Part shown: piece after piece, positions 1 through 11,790 of the stretch
Layout: every line of letters begins with the position of its first letter
How positions within the stretch are numbered: the stretch's first letter is position 1
The notes under the pieces: model-generated
Seen by the model: the letters and a program-made list of their open reading frames with translations, nothing else
What the model was told of the DNA's origin: nothing
Database searches by the model: none
Assembly (NCBI RefSeq): GCF_026230105.1
Contig: NC_079483.1
Location: 6,627,312-6,691,311 of the forward strand
DNA from: Diorhabda sublineata
Taxonomy: Eukaryota; Arthropoda; Insecta; Coleoptera; Chrysomelidae
Direction of reading: 5' to 3'
DNA length: 64,000 nt
Made by a program: the position numbers and the translations under genes

Positions 1-1900
1 AGCTATGCTTACAAGCTTCATCCGAATTTATAAATAATTTGATATCTCGTCTCCAAAAATTTTTTTTCAAAATCTTATTACATTATGTGATAGAGCATAA
101 AATTTACTACAAATGTGATGTTCACAATTTGTTTGTACGAGGAAAACCTAAATAGATACCGGGTACTCAAAATTGTCGTTTGAATTTATGGATTAAATAA
201 TTGATGTCGTTTTCCTAATTTTCCCGGACTATTATATCGTTAATTGATTTTTTTTTCAATTCATATAAACTCACTTTAGTAGTTACTACATAATAATCAA
301 TCAGTCTGTCACGAGAAAATTATCTATAACAATATTTAACAATTCAAAATTAAAGCGTTCACTTTATTTAAACAAATTCAAGGTTTGTACAACCAGAAGA
401 AAAGTTATGATGTTTGTTGCTAGTTTTTATAATAGAATATTTTTTACTTCACAACATTATGGTAATTATTTATTCATTATACAGTTTCTTAGAAACGACA
501 ACGTCTTAATTGAATTCAAATTCGTTCAAATACGTTCAAATAAAAAATTTTCGCATCATTTATCATTTGAAAATTTTATTATGACAATATGTAAATCAAA
601 GTCAAGCTACTTGGGATAAAACTGCAACTAAACCTTCAAACTACTCTCTAGTCTTCTTGGTAAACGTTATGATAGTTTTTTTTGTGAATTTCGTGACGAG
701 AACTTGTCACCGATTTTTCTAAAGCCTAGTGAACCAGCCGACGACAGGGAATGATACAGCTGCAGCTGTACCAGTTAACCACCCGAAAATAAATGATCTA
801 ACTAATTTTTTAACATTCTCCACTCCTAAATTCAACACTACAGCTTTTTTTATGTAAAAGCAAACTCACTGGGAGTGTGGAGATCTGTGGATACTGATAT
901 TCAACTTCAGGAAGTAATGCCTTGGTAGTTGATCCTTCAGACGTCTTGGGGTCTACAGGCGAACTCGATTTTCATGAACCATCTTTTCCAAATACTGCTC
1001 TAGGTGGGATTATGCTGAAGGAAAAGCTTCTCTAGTGGTATTATTGATAAAACATAGTCAGTATCCTTGGGGTATGCTTGGGAGTCGATCTCCAAATGTG
1101 TGAACAATAATCCGATGATGATCGAATCTGGGAGGATTAAAAACTGTTACTAAGTATACGTCTTTGTGGTCTTGAAGTGTTTGTGAAGTTTTTTTGGATA
1201 ATTCATCCACGTGGAATGCAATTTGCGATGATGGTGATATTTTAAGTCCAGAAAGGATTCAATAAAACAGCTGGTTGGATCTTTAGCTGTTAGTCGATTT
1301 ATTTTAACGACGATAACAGTGAGCGGGCTATCAGGAGAAAACCCTTATTCCATTTACATCTCAGCGAACCCTCTAAAAATCAATTGCGTTGTATGCAAAA
1401 CCGTCATTTGTTTAGACCAAAAAAAAATTTGCTCAATTTCTGTTGGAACTAAATTTTTTTTAACACTGTTTTAAGGTGATTAATGGAGAATATTTTGATA
1501 AACAAGTGAAAGAACTTTGTTCCTAGGTCAGTTAGATTGCAAATCCCAATTTAGGACGAATGCCAGATCAAAATTTCTGAACGTCGCGTAAAATTTTCAA
1601 ATTTGAAACATAATATACAAAATCCTCTAATTTTTATTATTTTTTTTAGCGCGATAATCTCCCCATGATATTAACTTAGTAGTAGACATACATACGAGGG
1701 GAATACAGAAAGTTGAAGTTTAAAAAACTATAGACAAACTCGTCAGCTGATCGCTATCAAGGTAGAAGTGATTTTATCATATGTCTACGACTCGATCAAC
1801 AATGAACTTGATCAAGGTTAGTTTCCAAACATTTAAATCATAATTAACTCAATCATAATTTCAAAAAAGTCCTAATAGGCCAAGAACCGGATTTTTTTTG
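1..1900. other. AT-rich non-coding stretch, nothing assigned
   Basis: I see no convincing gene, RNA or repeat here. Around 720-860 one plus-strand frame stays open for about 40 codons, reading through a VNQPTTGNDTAAAVPV-like stretch. It has no recognisable domain and stops at about 860. The rest is broken in all frames. Confidence 0.6.
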
Positions 1901-2750
1901 TAAAAAACGTACGGGAACAGGTATTTTTTTTCTAAATATGTTTAGGGGTGTCCCCTGAATGTAAATCCAAGTGGGCGTCATGGAGGGGGCTCCACTTCAG
2001 CTGCCATCTTGAAAAACATGTTTTATGAAATATGTCGCGAACCGCACATCGTGCGACAAAAGTTATGAAAATCATTATTGTAGATAATATAATTTTCCAT
2101 TTTTTTTATTTGAAACTTTTTTTTGTATAACGCATAGATTTTTAATTATAGCGTTCCAAACTTTTTTCAATATGGTTTTTGCTAAATATTTAGTTACGCT
2201 AAATCGTAAGAATTATTATTGTTATTCTCAATATTATTATTATAAATTAACGGTAGGCTTGTATTTTGCTATTTTATATTGTACAGTATTATTTTATATT
2301 GTAAATTATAATATATTGTAATATTAAAAATGATAATCTGATTTACAGCGTAATAGCTCCTAAACTATAAATGCTACGGAAAAAAGTTTTTAACGAAATT
2401 GATAGAAAATTTTGTGTTCTATAATTTGGTTACCACAATTTTTGATTTATCATTGACTATTAACTAAATATTTAGCAAAAACCATATTGGAAAAAGTTTG
2501 GAGCGCTATAATTGTAAACTTATGCGTTATACAAAAAAAAGTTTGAAATAAAAAAGATGGCAAATATTATTATCTACAATAATGATATGTACAATTTTTG
2601 TCGTACGATGCGCGGTTCGCGTGATATTTAATAAAACATGTTTTTCAAGATGGCGGCTGAAGTGGAGCACCCTCTATGACGCCCACTTGGATTTACATTC
2701 AGGGGTGTCCCACATATTAAAAAAACATACCTGTTCTCGTATGTTTTTTT
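1901..2750. mobile_element. Foldback (long inverted repeat) element
   Basis: The sequence from about 1901 to 2210 is repeated in reverse complement at about 2455-2750. The outer tips are matched by ACGGGAACAG on the left and CTGTTCTCGT on the right. Further in, the arms share the block reading GTGGGCGTCATGGAGG / CCTCTATGACGCCCAC and the block with GCTAAATATTTAGTTA. The arms are roughly 300 bp with scattered mismatches, around a loop of about 240 bp of AT-rich DNA. No transposase is encoded, so this is a non-autonomous foldback or long-TIR MITE. The short ORF at 2582-2788 lies inside the right arm and is not a gene. Confidence 0.85.
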
Positions 2751-3132
2751 CACAACCTACTTTTTTGGTTGGGGCTCTTGAGCTATAATGTTCGATGTAG
2801 ATTGACTGTACTATAATTTCTGTAACAAACTATTTACTATGTCAATTTAAAGACAAATTAAAGTGTAATTAAAAATTTTCTTCGGCCTCTTGTATTGTTT
2901 TAGTGACTAAAAAGGTAATTGGATTACAAGTACAGCTGTTTTAGGTTAATTCATCGAAAAAAATTACGGCGATGAATCATGATTTTATGATTCACCTCAA
3001 AAACGTATTTATCACTTAAAAAATTATTAATTTATAAGTGGCATTCGATTTCTTCTTTTTCGTTCTTTAGAATTATTGAAAATATGACAACACGAAGGCT
3101 GCTTTACTGAAAATACTGACAGCTGTCAAATT
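2751..3132. other. Non-coding spacer
   Basis: AT-rich sequence between two non-autonomous elements. No open frame, RNA gene or repeat is recognised. Confidence 0.5.
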
Positions 3133-3768
3133 TATACAGGGTGTCCCACGATTAGTTAAAACTAACTGTATATGACAAAATACTTATAGCATAATCATGA
3201 AAATTTCTACTCTCAGGATTTCAGATACGACCTTTTTAACTAGAATATTTTCAAAGATGGCCGACTTCCGGTTGTACCGGAAGTCGACTGTAACTTTGTT
3301 ATTTTGAATAAAACACCCTATATATTAATACATTTTTGAAATTTACGTAAAATTTTATTATACTATTGTCTGAAAACTTTTTCCGAAAAATTTATATTTT
3401 TCGAGTAATTAATTTTTTTGTAAAAAATTTGACCGTTGCAAACTCTTATAATTTATTTTTTTACGAAAATACTTTTGAAATTATGGAAATGGTTTCTTTT
3501 AGTGAGATCAGACGTATTCAAATGTATGCTGAAAAATTTTTCATTTTATACAGGGTGTGTATAAAAATTTTACTTCATAAAAATCAAATTTCTCATTTTT
3601 TTTAAATAGAACCACCCGGTTTTTTCTATTTTAATGCATTCAAGGGTGAAAAATAAGGCAAATTCATATATACTTTCCCATACCTAAACCTCACCGTTAT
3701 CCGGATATTAAATTATTTCAGTAAATTTATAGAATTTTACTATGTACAGTCTTGGGACACTCTGTATA
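3133..3768. mobile_element. MITE with TATACAGGGTGTCCC termini
   Basis: The left end reads TATACAGGGTGTCCC (3133) and the right end GGGACACTCTGTATA (3754-3768), an inverted repeat with one mismatch in 15. This gives an element of about 636 bp. Inside, CGACTTCCGG-ttgta-CCGGAAGTCG (3262-3286) is a perfect 10-bp stem hairpin. A second TACAGGGTGTG motif sits near 3550. The 79-codon ORF at 3366-3605 is AT-rich and has no recognisable domain. These termini are widespread in insect non-autonomous DNA elements; assignment to a superfamily is open. Confidence 0.75.
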
Positions 3769-5083
3769 TACACGTGAACCTGAAGAAATATATGTCATAA
3801 TGGAGATTATGATTAAGCGAATATTTCCATTTTTGCAACAAGAAATTATTTAAACATTAAATCACGTTATGTCTCATTCATATATAAAATGAAACCCCAA
3901 AACTCAAATCAAATTTTGCGAAACTTAAATTTCAATCGTTGGTAATTGTTATTAATCACTGCGATGATATACAGAGTGGATTTTTTCTAATTTATTCAAA
4001 AGATACAGGGAATTTTTCCATTTTCTTTCATTATGTTTATTATTAATAGATTTATGCAACTACTAAGTAGGTAAATCAAAATTATTGAATTTAAAAGATA
4101 ACAGTTAAGTTCTTTAGTTAATTTCATATTAAGTATGTTAAAATATAGAAAAATTTCGTAACTAAAACTTCTAGTTCATATATAAAATCTGCTAGCGATG
4201 TTATACGGGGTGAATCTATTGAATTTACGATTTTAATAAAAGCAGTTATCATCTTCAGAATTTTTGACTGAAATCTCTCGATTCCAAATGGATTTCAAAA
4301 TAATCGATTCCGTCCCTTTGGAATTTCGTGTTCGTTTATTGTAATGGGAGGGGTCTGTTTGTGGATGGATTTAACTTGAATTTGTCTTATTCTTATGTAG
4401 ATCAAACTGTAGCTGCAGAAAAAGTACAAAATCCAAGGGATTAGATTAGGGTTAAATGGTGGTTGTTCAATTTCAATAAAATTGGATATTTTCGCAGCTC
4501 CGAAAGATGATAATCATGTTTTTTTTTTTTAGTTTTTTTAGCACCACGCATTGGTTTGGGGCTAAAATTGTGCTTTGGAATATGTAAAATTTCTCCCATT
4601 AAATGGTCGATTATATTAATTCAATTATATATAAACAAATAATAAAAAAAATATTTTAATTCGAGCGAAAAGATAAGCTCCGATAAAAAAAGTAAACAAA
4701 TTTTTCTTAGAAATTATCAATGGTTCTAATAATTTATATTTAAATTAATAACAATGAATTGTTTTGTTAATAAATTCATACTTTTATTCTTGGAATTATT
4801 TATTTTTATTATTTATACTATTTATTTACTATTTTTATTACATTCTATCAATTTCTTCAGTATAATCTGAAATATGATAAAATCTACATCCAAATCAAAA
4901 CTGACTAGTTCTTTTTTTAATATTTAGATAATTATCGAAATTTATAGAATTCAATTAGAGTAGGTGTTCAAAACGTCTTTTGTTTTAACTTTTTTGTATC
5001 CATTAGTCTTCTAAACGATGAGGAGTCAGCTATGAGGTTATTAAATTGATGTTGATTTCTGTCTTTCAATTCTTGAGGTGAAT
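3769..5083. other. AT-rich non-coding spacer
   Basis: No gene is recognised. Two isolated CAGAGTGG/CGGGGTGA motifs (about 3970 and 4205) resemble tips of the CAGGGTG-type MITE but lie in the same orientation and are not paired. A T-run sits at 4518-4530. Confidence 0.5.
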
Positions 5084-5308
5084 TTACATCTGCAGCATAA
5101 ATTTTTTCTTTAAAATTCGATTAAACTGTGTGATCAAAATGATTAAAATCGCAAATTTGTATTGAGTTATGTACATATTTTCTTTATTGATGGATCTAGT
5201 TGTTTTTGGCCTACCAGAACCTATTTTTTTAAGTCTAACACTACCAGTTTTTGGACAATGTCGTTCAATGGCTGTAAATGTATTTTTTCTTGGTGGGACT
5301 ATTACCAA
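5084..5308 (-). pseudogene. Transposase N-terminal HTH relic (IS630/Tc1-mariner-type)
   Basis: A 74-codon minus-strand frame contains a run around residues 14-45 that reads CPKTGSVRLKKIGSGRPKTT followed by RSINKEN. This is the pattern of the second helix-turn-helix in a widespread insect IS630-like transposase family: a FRETGSV-type helix, then SGRPRT and RTPENI. Nothing downstream in the same orientation looks like the DDE catalytic part, and the end of the frame turns into hydrophobic AT-rich translation. It is therefore a truncated, dead fragment. A possible C-terminal counterpart of a related family lies at 58.93-59.15 kb, but I cannot link the two copies. Confidence 0.45.
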
Positions 5309-5514
5309 AATAAATCCGTTGTATATAATTCGAGTGGACGTGGACGAATGGATCTTCCTGATGAATCCATCTATTATTCATATGAAGGATTTATCAAAAC
5401 ATACGAAAAATACCATTCGGCTGACAATTCAATTTAATCAATGAAGAATTGATTAGAAACAGATCAAAACAACTGTTAAAAATACGATATGGAAGATCTA
5501 GGAGCAAGTACGTG
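5309..5514. other. Spacer before the first satellite array
   Basis: Two overlapping 91-codon plus-strand frames end here (5162-5444). They overlap the transposase relic on the other strand and I treat them as shadows. Confidence 0.4.
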
Positions 5515-6975
5515 AAAAAAGTAGTTCAAATAAAACAAGACAATACTAAAAGCAAAACAAAGAAAATTAAGATAACAAGAAACCAATAATTGAGAAAGTA
5601 GTTCAAATGAAACAATATAAAACTGCGTGGAAAGCAACGAAAATTGAAAAAACAAGGAACCAGTAGCTGAAAAAGTAGTTCAAATGAAACAAGACAATAC
5701 TAAAAGCAAAACAAAGAAAATTAAGATAACTAGAAACCAATAATTGAGGAAGTAGTTCAAATGAAACAATATAAAACTGCGTGGAAAGCAACGAAAATTG
5801 AAAAAACAAGGAACCAGTAGCTGAAAAAGTAGTTCAAATGAAACAAGATAATACTAAAAGCAAAACAAAGAAAATTAAGATAACTAGAAACCAATAATTG
5901 AGAAAGTAGTTCAATTGAAACAATATAAAACTGTGTGGAGAGAAATGAAAATTGAAAAAACGAGGAACCAGTAGCTGAAAAAGTAGTTCAAATATAACAA
6001 GACAATACTAAAAGCAAAACAAAGAAAATTAAGATAACTAGAAACCAATAATTGAGAAAGTAATTCAATTGAAACAATATAAAACTGTGTGGAGAGAAAT
6101 GAAAATTGAAAAAACAGGAACCAGTAGCTGAAAAAGTAGTTCAAATATAACAAGACAATACTAAAAGCAAAACAAAGAAAATTAAGATAACTAGAAACCA
6201 ATAATTGAGAAAGTAGTTCAATTGAAACAATATAAAACTGTGCGGAGAGAAATGAAAATTGGAAAAACGAGGAACCAGTAGCTGAAAAAGTAGTTCAAAT
6301 GAAACAAGATAATACTAAAAGCAAAACAAAGAAAATTAAGATAACTAGAAACCAATAATTGAGAAAGTAGTTCAAATGAAACAATATAAAACTGCGTGGA
6401 AAGCAACGAAAATTGAAAAAACGAGGAACCAGTAGCTGAAAAAGTAGTTCAAATGAAACAGGATAATACTAAAAGCAAAACAAAGAAAATTAAGATAACT
6501 AGAAACCAATAATTGAGAAAGTAGTTCAAATGAAACAATATAAAACTGCGTGGAAAGCAACGAAAATTGAAAAAACGAGGAAACAGTAGCTGAAAAAGTA
6601 GTTCAAATGAAACAAGACAATACTAAAAGCAAAACAAAGAAAATTAAGATAACTAGAAACCAATAATTGAGAAAGTAGTTCAATTGAAACAATATAAAAC
6701 TGTGTAGAGAGAAATGAAAATTGAAAAAACGAGGAACCAGTAGCTGAAAAAGTAGTTCAAATATAACAAGACAATACTAAAAGCAAAACAAAGAAAACTA
6801 AGATAACTAGAAGCCAATAATTGAGAAAGTAGTTCAATTGAAACAATATAAAACTGTGTGGAGAGAAATGAAAATTGGAAAAACGAGGAACCAGTAGCTG
6901 AAAAAGTAGTTCAAATGAAACAAGACTAAAAGCAAACTAAAAGCAAAACAAAGAAAATTAAGATAACTAGAAACA
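5515..6975 (+). repeat. Satellite array, 154-bp unit (two 77-bp halves)
   Basis: About 9.5 tandem copies of a 154-bp unit. The start GTAGTTCAAATGAAACAA recurs at 5521, 5675 and 5829 and onward. It also recurs half-way, at 5598, so each unit is a dimer of two diverged 77-bp monomers. One half continues with GACAATACTAAAAGC, the other with TATAAAACTGCG. Variation between units is mostly single bases such as GCGTGG/GTGTGG and ATGAAAC/ATATAAC. The last unit is broken at about 6925-6945. Minus-strand ORFs of 62-96 codons inside the array are read-through of the repeat, not genes. The same satellite occurs inverted at 8405-9885. Confidence 0.95.
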
Positions 6976-7778
6976 AGCAATAGGCTTTTTGTTATTATGT
7001 AGTATAAATGTTTATTTATTTATTCATATAATCACAATTTATGTTAATTTTCTTCGGAATGTTTCTTTATGGCGAACGGTTTTCTTGACGTGTACAACGA
7101 TCTAAACATCTACATATCTCCTAAACCATAAATTTTATAGAGTTAAACAAAGAATACTTTTTTGTTAAAAAATCGATTGAAAAATTCATTTTTGCTACCT
7201 TTAGTTTGTACAGGTTGTCCCTGTAAAAGTTACTGATTCTTAACCAAACGAGGTGTGGTATGAAAAAATTTTTCATGTAAATGTAAATTTTATTGTATCA
7301 CATCTTGTAGCTGCACTAAAAACTAACGAAATATTCTCAAAATAAGCAGAAAAATTCGTATGTGCATATTTAATCAAAATTATCCATTTTGAAATCACGT
7401 TTAATCCAATAAATAAACCATTATTGTGGAAACTAGATTTATCTGTTTAATAATAATTAATACTAAATCAAATTTTCAATAAAATCGTTTCGTTTTTCTT
7501 CTACTTTGTCCGGCAACGTTGATAATTTATTACAAGAAAACCATAAAACCTTTTAGTGGTTCTATAAATTTTACTGATAGACTAACAAGTTAACATATAA
7601 ATGTTTTTATTACATCGGTTGAGGTTGAATTTTTTTTACCATTCATATAATAGAGGAGGTTCTAAATTGACCGTGGATTCCAGTCATTTTCGCATTTAGT
7701 TTCGTTGTTTATCAAGCCGTATCGTTCCCGTAAGAAAATACTTCAGTTTATTTAAGTAGAAAGACCCACTAGAAACCT
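6976..7778. other. Spacer inside the inverted satellite pair
   Basis: AT-rich DNA without a gene. About 70 bp at 7035-7108, containing GAATGTTTCTTTATGGCGAA, are clearly related to 59838-59905 and mark a dispersed repeat family. The following TATCTCCTAAACCATAAA motif is typical of insect short interspersed elements. Confidence 0.6.
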
Positions 7779-8215
7779 TTAACTGGAAATGATCCTAAGA
7801 AGTATTGGCAACCGCAGATGATGTAGTAAAACGAAAAAAGATCCAGAACAGATGTTCCTACTCATCGAAAAGAAATCAAAAGAATATGGATTATGTATAA
7901 ATGGAGATGGGAAGGGATATGAATAACTGCAACGGATTAAAAGTGACCGCAGAGCAAAACAAGAATTATAGATTTCACAAAATCCAGAATACCTGGGAGA
8001 GACAGTGATAAAGGATGTAGAAGAAACCAGGGAAATCGACGAAAGACAGTTTGAAGCCCTTAGAGGACTAGTTAGATCAAAAGATATTCCAAGAGACGCA
8101 ACCAACGATGCTGTATGGTACTGAGTTGGATCATGAACAAAAAAGAAAAAAACTAAATAAGAATAAGGGAGAAAAAGGTGGTACTATTGAGGATTTTCGG
8201 AGAAGAAGAAGCTCC
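7779..8215 (+). pseudogene. Non-LTR retrotransposon reverse transcriptase relic
   Basis: Plus-strand translation, with frameshifts, gives successive hallmarks of the C-terminal half of a non-LTR reverse transcriptase. The catalytic block appears as LATADDVV (7790-7815), with the two aspartates kept. Next comes a KEYGLCING motif matching the usual GL.IN region. YLGETVIKDV...REIDERQ matches the YLG thumb motif near 8000. After that are MLYG and WIMNKKEKKL, then EKKVVLLRIFGEE near 8170-8210. At least three frameshifts and stops separate these pieces, so the gene is dead. It lies in the middle of two inverted arrays of the 154-bp satellite. The minus-strand 108-codon ORF here is a shadow. Confidence 0.75.
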
Positions 8216-8404
8216 TTGTCGTGTCCAAAAAACCAAAACTGTTTTGTTTTGTCAATAAGATTATAACTGATTATATCAAAAAGCAACCGTTCAACATTAT
8301 ACTTTGATTATGACGCATTTAGAAGAGATAAAAGTCATCAATAGAGGTCAAACTCCTCAAACCAGTCATTAACTCTCGACATAACCTTTTCATTATTTTA
8401 CTTT

Positions 8405-9885
8405 TTTAGTTATTAGTTTCTAGTTATCTTAATTTTCTTTGTTCTGCTTTTAGTATTGTCTTGTTTCATTTGAACTACTTTTTCAGCTACTGGTTCCTCG
8501 TTTTTTCAATTTTTGTCGCTTTCCACGCAGTTTCATATTGTTTCATTTGAACTACTCTCTTAATTATTGGTTTCTAGTTATCTTAATTTTCTTTGTTGTG
8601 CTTTTAGTATTGTCTTGTTTCATTTGAACTACTTTTTCAGCTACTGTTTCCTCGTTTTTTCAATTTTCGTTGCTTTCCACGCAGTTTTATATTGTTTCAA
8701 TTCAACTACTTTCTCAATTATTGGTTTCTAGTTATTTTAATTTTATTTGTTTTGCTTTAAGTATTGTCTTGTTTCATTTGAACTACTTTTTCAGCTACTG
8801 GTTCCTCGTTTTTTCAATTTTCGTTGCTTTCCACGCAGTTTTATATTGTTTCATTTGAACAACTTTCTTAATTATTGGTTTGTAGTTATCATACTTTTCT
8901 TTATTGTGCTTTTAGTATTGTCTTGTTTCATTTGAACTACTTTTTCAGCTACTGGTTCCTCGTTTTTCCAATTTTCTTCGCTTTCCACACAGTTTTATAT
9001 TGTTTCATTTGAACTACTTTCTCAATTATTGGATTGGTTTCTAGTTATATTAATTTTCTTTGTTTTTCTTTTAGTATTGTCTTGTTTCATTTGAACTACT
9101 TTTTCAGCTACTGGTTCCTAATTTTTCCAATTTTCTTCGCTTTCCACACAGTTTTATATTGTTTCATTTGAACTACTCTCTTAATTATTGGTTTCTAGTT
9201 ATCTTAATTTTCTTTGTTGTTCTTTTAGTATTGTCTTGTTTCATTTGAACTACTTTTTCAGCTACTGGTTCCTCGTTTTTCCAATTTTCTTCGCTTTCCA
9301 CACAGTTTTATATTGTTTCATTTGAACTACTTTCTCATTTGTTCGTTTCTAGTTATCTTAATTCTCTTTGTTTTGCTTTTAGTATTGTCTTGTTTCATTT
9401 GAACTACTTTTTCAGCTACTGGTTCCTCGTTTTTCAATTTTCGTTGCTTTTCAAGCAGTTTTATATTGTTTCATTTGAACTACTTTCTTAATTATTGGTT
9501 TCTAGTTATCTTAATTTTCTTTGTTTTGCTTTTAGTATTGTCTTGTGTTATTTAAACTACTTTTTCAGCTACTGGTTCCTCATTTTTTCTATTTCCGTTG
9601 CTTTCCACACAGTTTTATATTGTTTCGTTTGAACTACTTTCTCAATTATTGGTTTCTAGTTATCTTAATTTTCTTTGTTTTGCTTTTAATGTTGTCTTTT
9701 TTTATTTGAACTACTTTTTCAGCTACTGGTTCCTCGTTTTTTCAATTTTCGTTGCTTTCCACACAGTTTTATATTGTTTCATTTGAAATATTTTCTTAAT
9801 TACTGGTTTCTAGTTATCTTAATTTTCTTTGTTTTGCTTTTAGTATTATCTTGTTTCATTTGAACTACTTTTTTAGGTACTGATT
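8405..9885 (-). repeat. Satellite array, 154-bp unit, inverted copy
   Basis: About 9.5 units of the same 154-bp dimeric satellite as at 5515-6975, in the opposite orientation (plus strand reads TTTCATTTGAACTAC at each monomer boundary). Units here are more diverged from each other than in the left array, with variants such as CTTCGCTTTCCACAC and small indels (extra GGATT near 9031). Together with the left array it forms a mirror-image structure of about 4.4 kb around the reverse transcriptase relic. The Penelope-like arm begins about 40 bp after its end. Confidence 0.95.
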
Positions 9886-9925
9886 CCCCGTTATCTCATT
9901 TTTGTTTTGTTTTGGTAAGTTTCGT

Positions 9926-11277
9926 AAACTTGTTATATAAATTGAACCGAATTAAAATTTTCGCGTGGGTCGTACACAAATAGTTTTTTTTGTCTTTTGA
10001 AAATAATTATCGAATATCTGATAATAATTTTCCGTTTTAAGTTCGGCTTGGGGCTTGGCCGAGTTTAAATACAGAAATTATTTATCAAAAAAATGTTGTC
10101 TGTCCAAGTTTAATATTTTAAACGTTGTCACTTTGTTATGAATTTCTTTAGACTGGCCACTTGGAATCGAACAGGAATTTTAAAATCTTAAATGGAACGA
10201 GTTGATTTACTAAATACTTTCATTACTACAAATTATTTTTATCATTGTTTTAGAGGTTTGTAGGTAATTTACAAAAAAAATTTCATTGTCGTTAAAAAAA
10301 ACTAAACTAAATCGCTTTGGAGTTGAAGAATGTGGTTTTTAACACTTCTCACATTCTTATTTTGAATTACAAACAGTTTTATAGATCTAAAATTGGATCT
10401 ACGACGAATTAACACGTTAACTGATAAAGCAATTTTCAGAATTTAATTTAATTGTTTTATATCATCAAAAACACTTAATTCAAATATAAAGTTAGTATTA
10501 AAAAGCTATGGAAAATGTATGTTATCAAAAAAAAATGTTTCGAGTTGCTTGGTAATCGAAAGTAAACGTTTTAAAGCCTTTATTTTTTCTAATGGTGGTT
10601 TCATTGAATTATATTTCTTAGAATAAAATACCAGTGGATAAAGATATTTAAACTTATACAAACTGAATTGGATAAAAATCTAAACGTTTTTGATTTTAAG
10701 TCTATTCTGTTTCAAAATTAGTTTTTTAAATAATTTTTTAAAGATAAAATTTGACTTTTCGACTTTTCTTTAAATCTTTATCAAAATATGATATCGACAC
10801 TGAGAATTTGCGTATTTATATTAATCAATAGACCACCTTCATCATGAACATCAAAATAGAAATAAAATAAAAAATAGAAAATGTTTTAATAAGAAAAATT
10901 AATTATTCCTCAGTCCTCACATCTCAAATATTAAATTATTTGTAGTTTTATTAGAATTTACAAAATAGATCGATAAATTTTACTTAAATTATTCAGATAT
11001 TTTTTATCATTTAAAGCTTTTTCGTTTTTATGAATGTATATTAGATTCTGTTCCAAGAATTTTTGAATCTTTATTATTGAATTTATGTTTTTTTTTGATG
11101 GTTGTTAACGCAGTTTTATCGTATTGATGATCTTTTAGTCTATTTTCTAAATACTGAGATGTCTGCCCTATGTAAAGAACCCCGCACTTGATATATAATA
11201 AACCTATATACATAGGTCACTCTGTATATTTTTGAATGCCACGAAATTAGAGGAACTAGAACTGGCAACGCTGCATT
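9926..11277 (-). mobile_element. Penelope-like element 3' end, left arm of a 1.36-kb inverted repeat
   Basis: This stretch matches 12625-13985 in reverse complement along nearly its whole length. The outer ends share AAACTTGTTATATAA and the inner ends share AATGCCACGAAA. It carries the GIY-YIG endonuclease end of a Penelope-like element on the minus strand near its inner end, followed by about 1 kb of 3' non-coding DNA. The arm also contains a 165-bp block (10408-10573) that occurs again directly at 11285-11445. Confidence 0.85.
10958..11213 (-). pseudogene. GIY-YIG endonuclease C-terminus of a Penelope-like retroelement (left copy)
   Basis: The frame opens with YIKCGVLYIGQTSQYLENR then LKDHQYDKTALTT. 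GVLYIG is the GIY-YIG core, the arginine in ENRLKDH is the conserved catalytic arginine, and KILGTESN supplies the conserved glutamate. Penelope-like elements carry this nuclease at the C-terminus of their reverse transcriptase, with the same KCG...YIGQT...L..RL..H spacing. The frame breaks after SNIHS but continues in another frame to NLSKIYRSIL-stop. Nine bases (coding TNK) present in the right copy are missing here. No reverse transcriptase domain remains upstream. Confidence 0.8.
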
Positions 11278-11284
11278 TATTAAT

Positions 11285-11445
11285 TTAAATTAACATGTTG
11301 ACTGATGAAGCAATTTTCAGAATTTAATTTAATCGTTTTATATCATCAAAAACACTTAATTCAAATACAAAGTTAGTATCAAAAAGCTATAGAAAATGTA
11401 TAATAAACTGTTTCGAGTTATTTGGTAATCGAAAGTCAACGATTT
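11285..11445. repeat. Direct copy of a block inside the Penelope-like arm
   Basis: About 160 bp here match 10408-10573 in the same orientation, including GCAATTTTCAGAATTTAATT and the CTCGAAAC tail. The same block exists in the right arm around 13330-13495, inverted. The far end runs into the mariner relic. Confidence 0.8.
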
Positions 11446-11790
11446 CTTCGCTGAAACGTTGCAATAAGTTTTCATAATATTCGCAGTTGATAATTTTTCC
11501 TTTTTTAAGATAATCAATGGAAATTTTCCCAAAAAACCAACGACATGACGTTACCTGCTGATGGAACGATTTCTGCCTTCTTTGGAACCGGTTCTTCCTT
11601 CTCAATCCGTTGTTTTTATCGTTGTTTATGTCGGATGTAGCGTTGGATTTAGTTTCATCATACCAAACGACGTGGCGTCTTCAAACTGTTAACTTATGGT
11701 ATGTACTTGTGATATTTTCCATATCTAGGTCAAGCGAGGTACTTACTGGTACCATCCTGGTAGTTTGGTACTTTTATGGTTTTCTGGGGT
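11387..11790 (-). pseudogene. Mariner transposase relic (central part)
   Basis: On the minus strand one frame reads KKAEIVPSAGNVMSLVFW, and the next frame gives IDYLKKGKIINCEYYENLL followed by QRF. This is the stretch around the second catalytic aspartate of mariner (SAGKVMA.VFWD..GII.IDYL.KGKTI..EYY..LL). The D of FWD is replaced by E (FWEN) and there is a frameshift at about 11530. Upstream, 11600-11700 keeps DETKSN of the DETW.HH region in degraded form. At 11714-11773 is a block shared with two other mariner relics in this window. The C-terminal third is missing. Confidence 0.75.

Noticed and set aside
5603..6560. Several ORFs of 62-96 codons with repeated 'STQFYIVSFELL' translations
   Set aside because: They are read-through of the 154-bp satellite, hydrophobic because of AT-richness, and appear identically on the inverted array.
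7779..8105. 108-codon minus-strand ORF
   Set aside because: Shadow of the plus-strand reverse transcriptase relic with ADD and YLG motifs.
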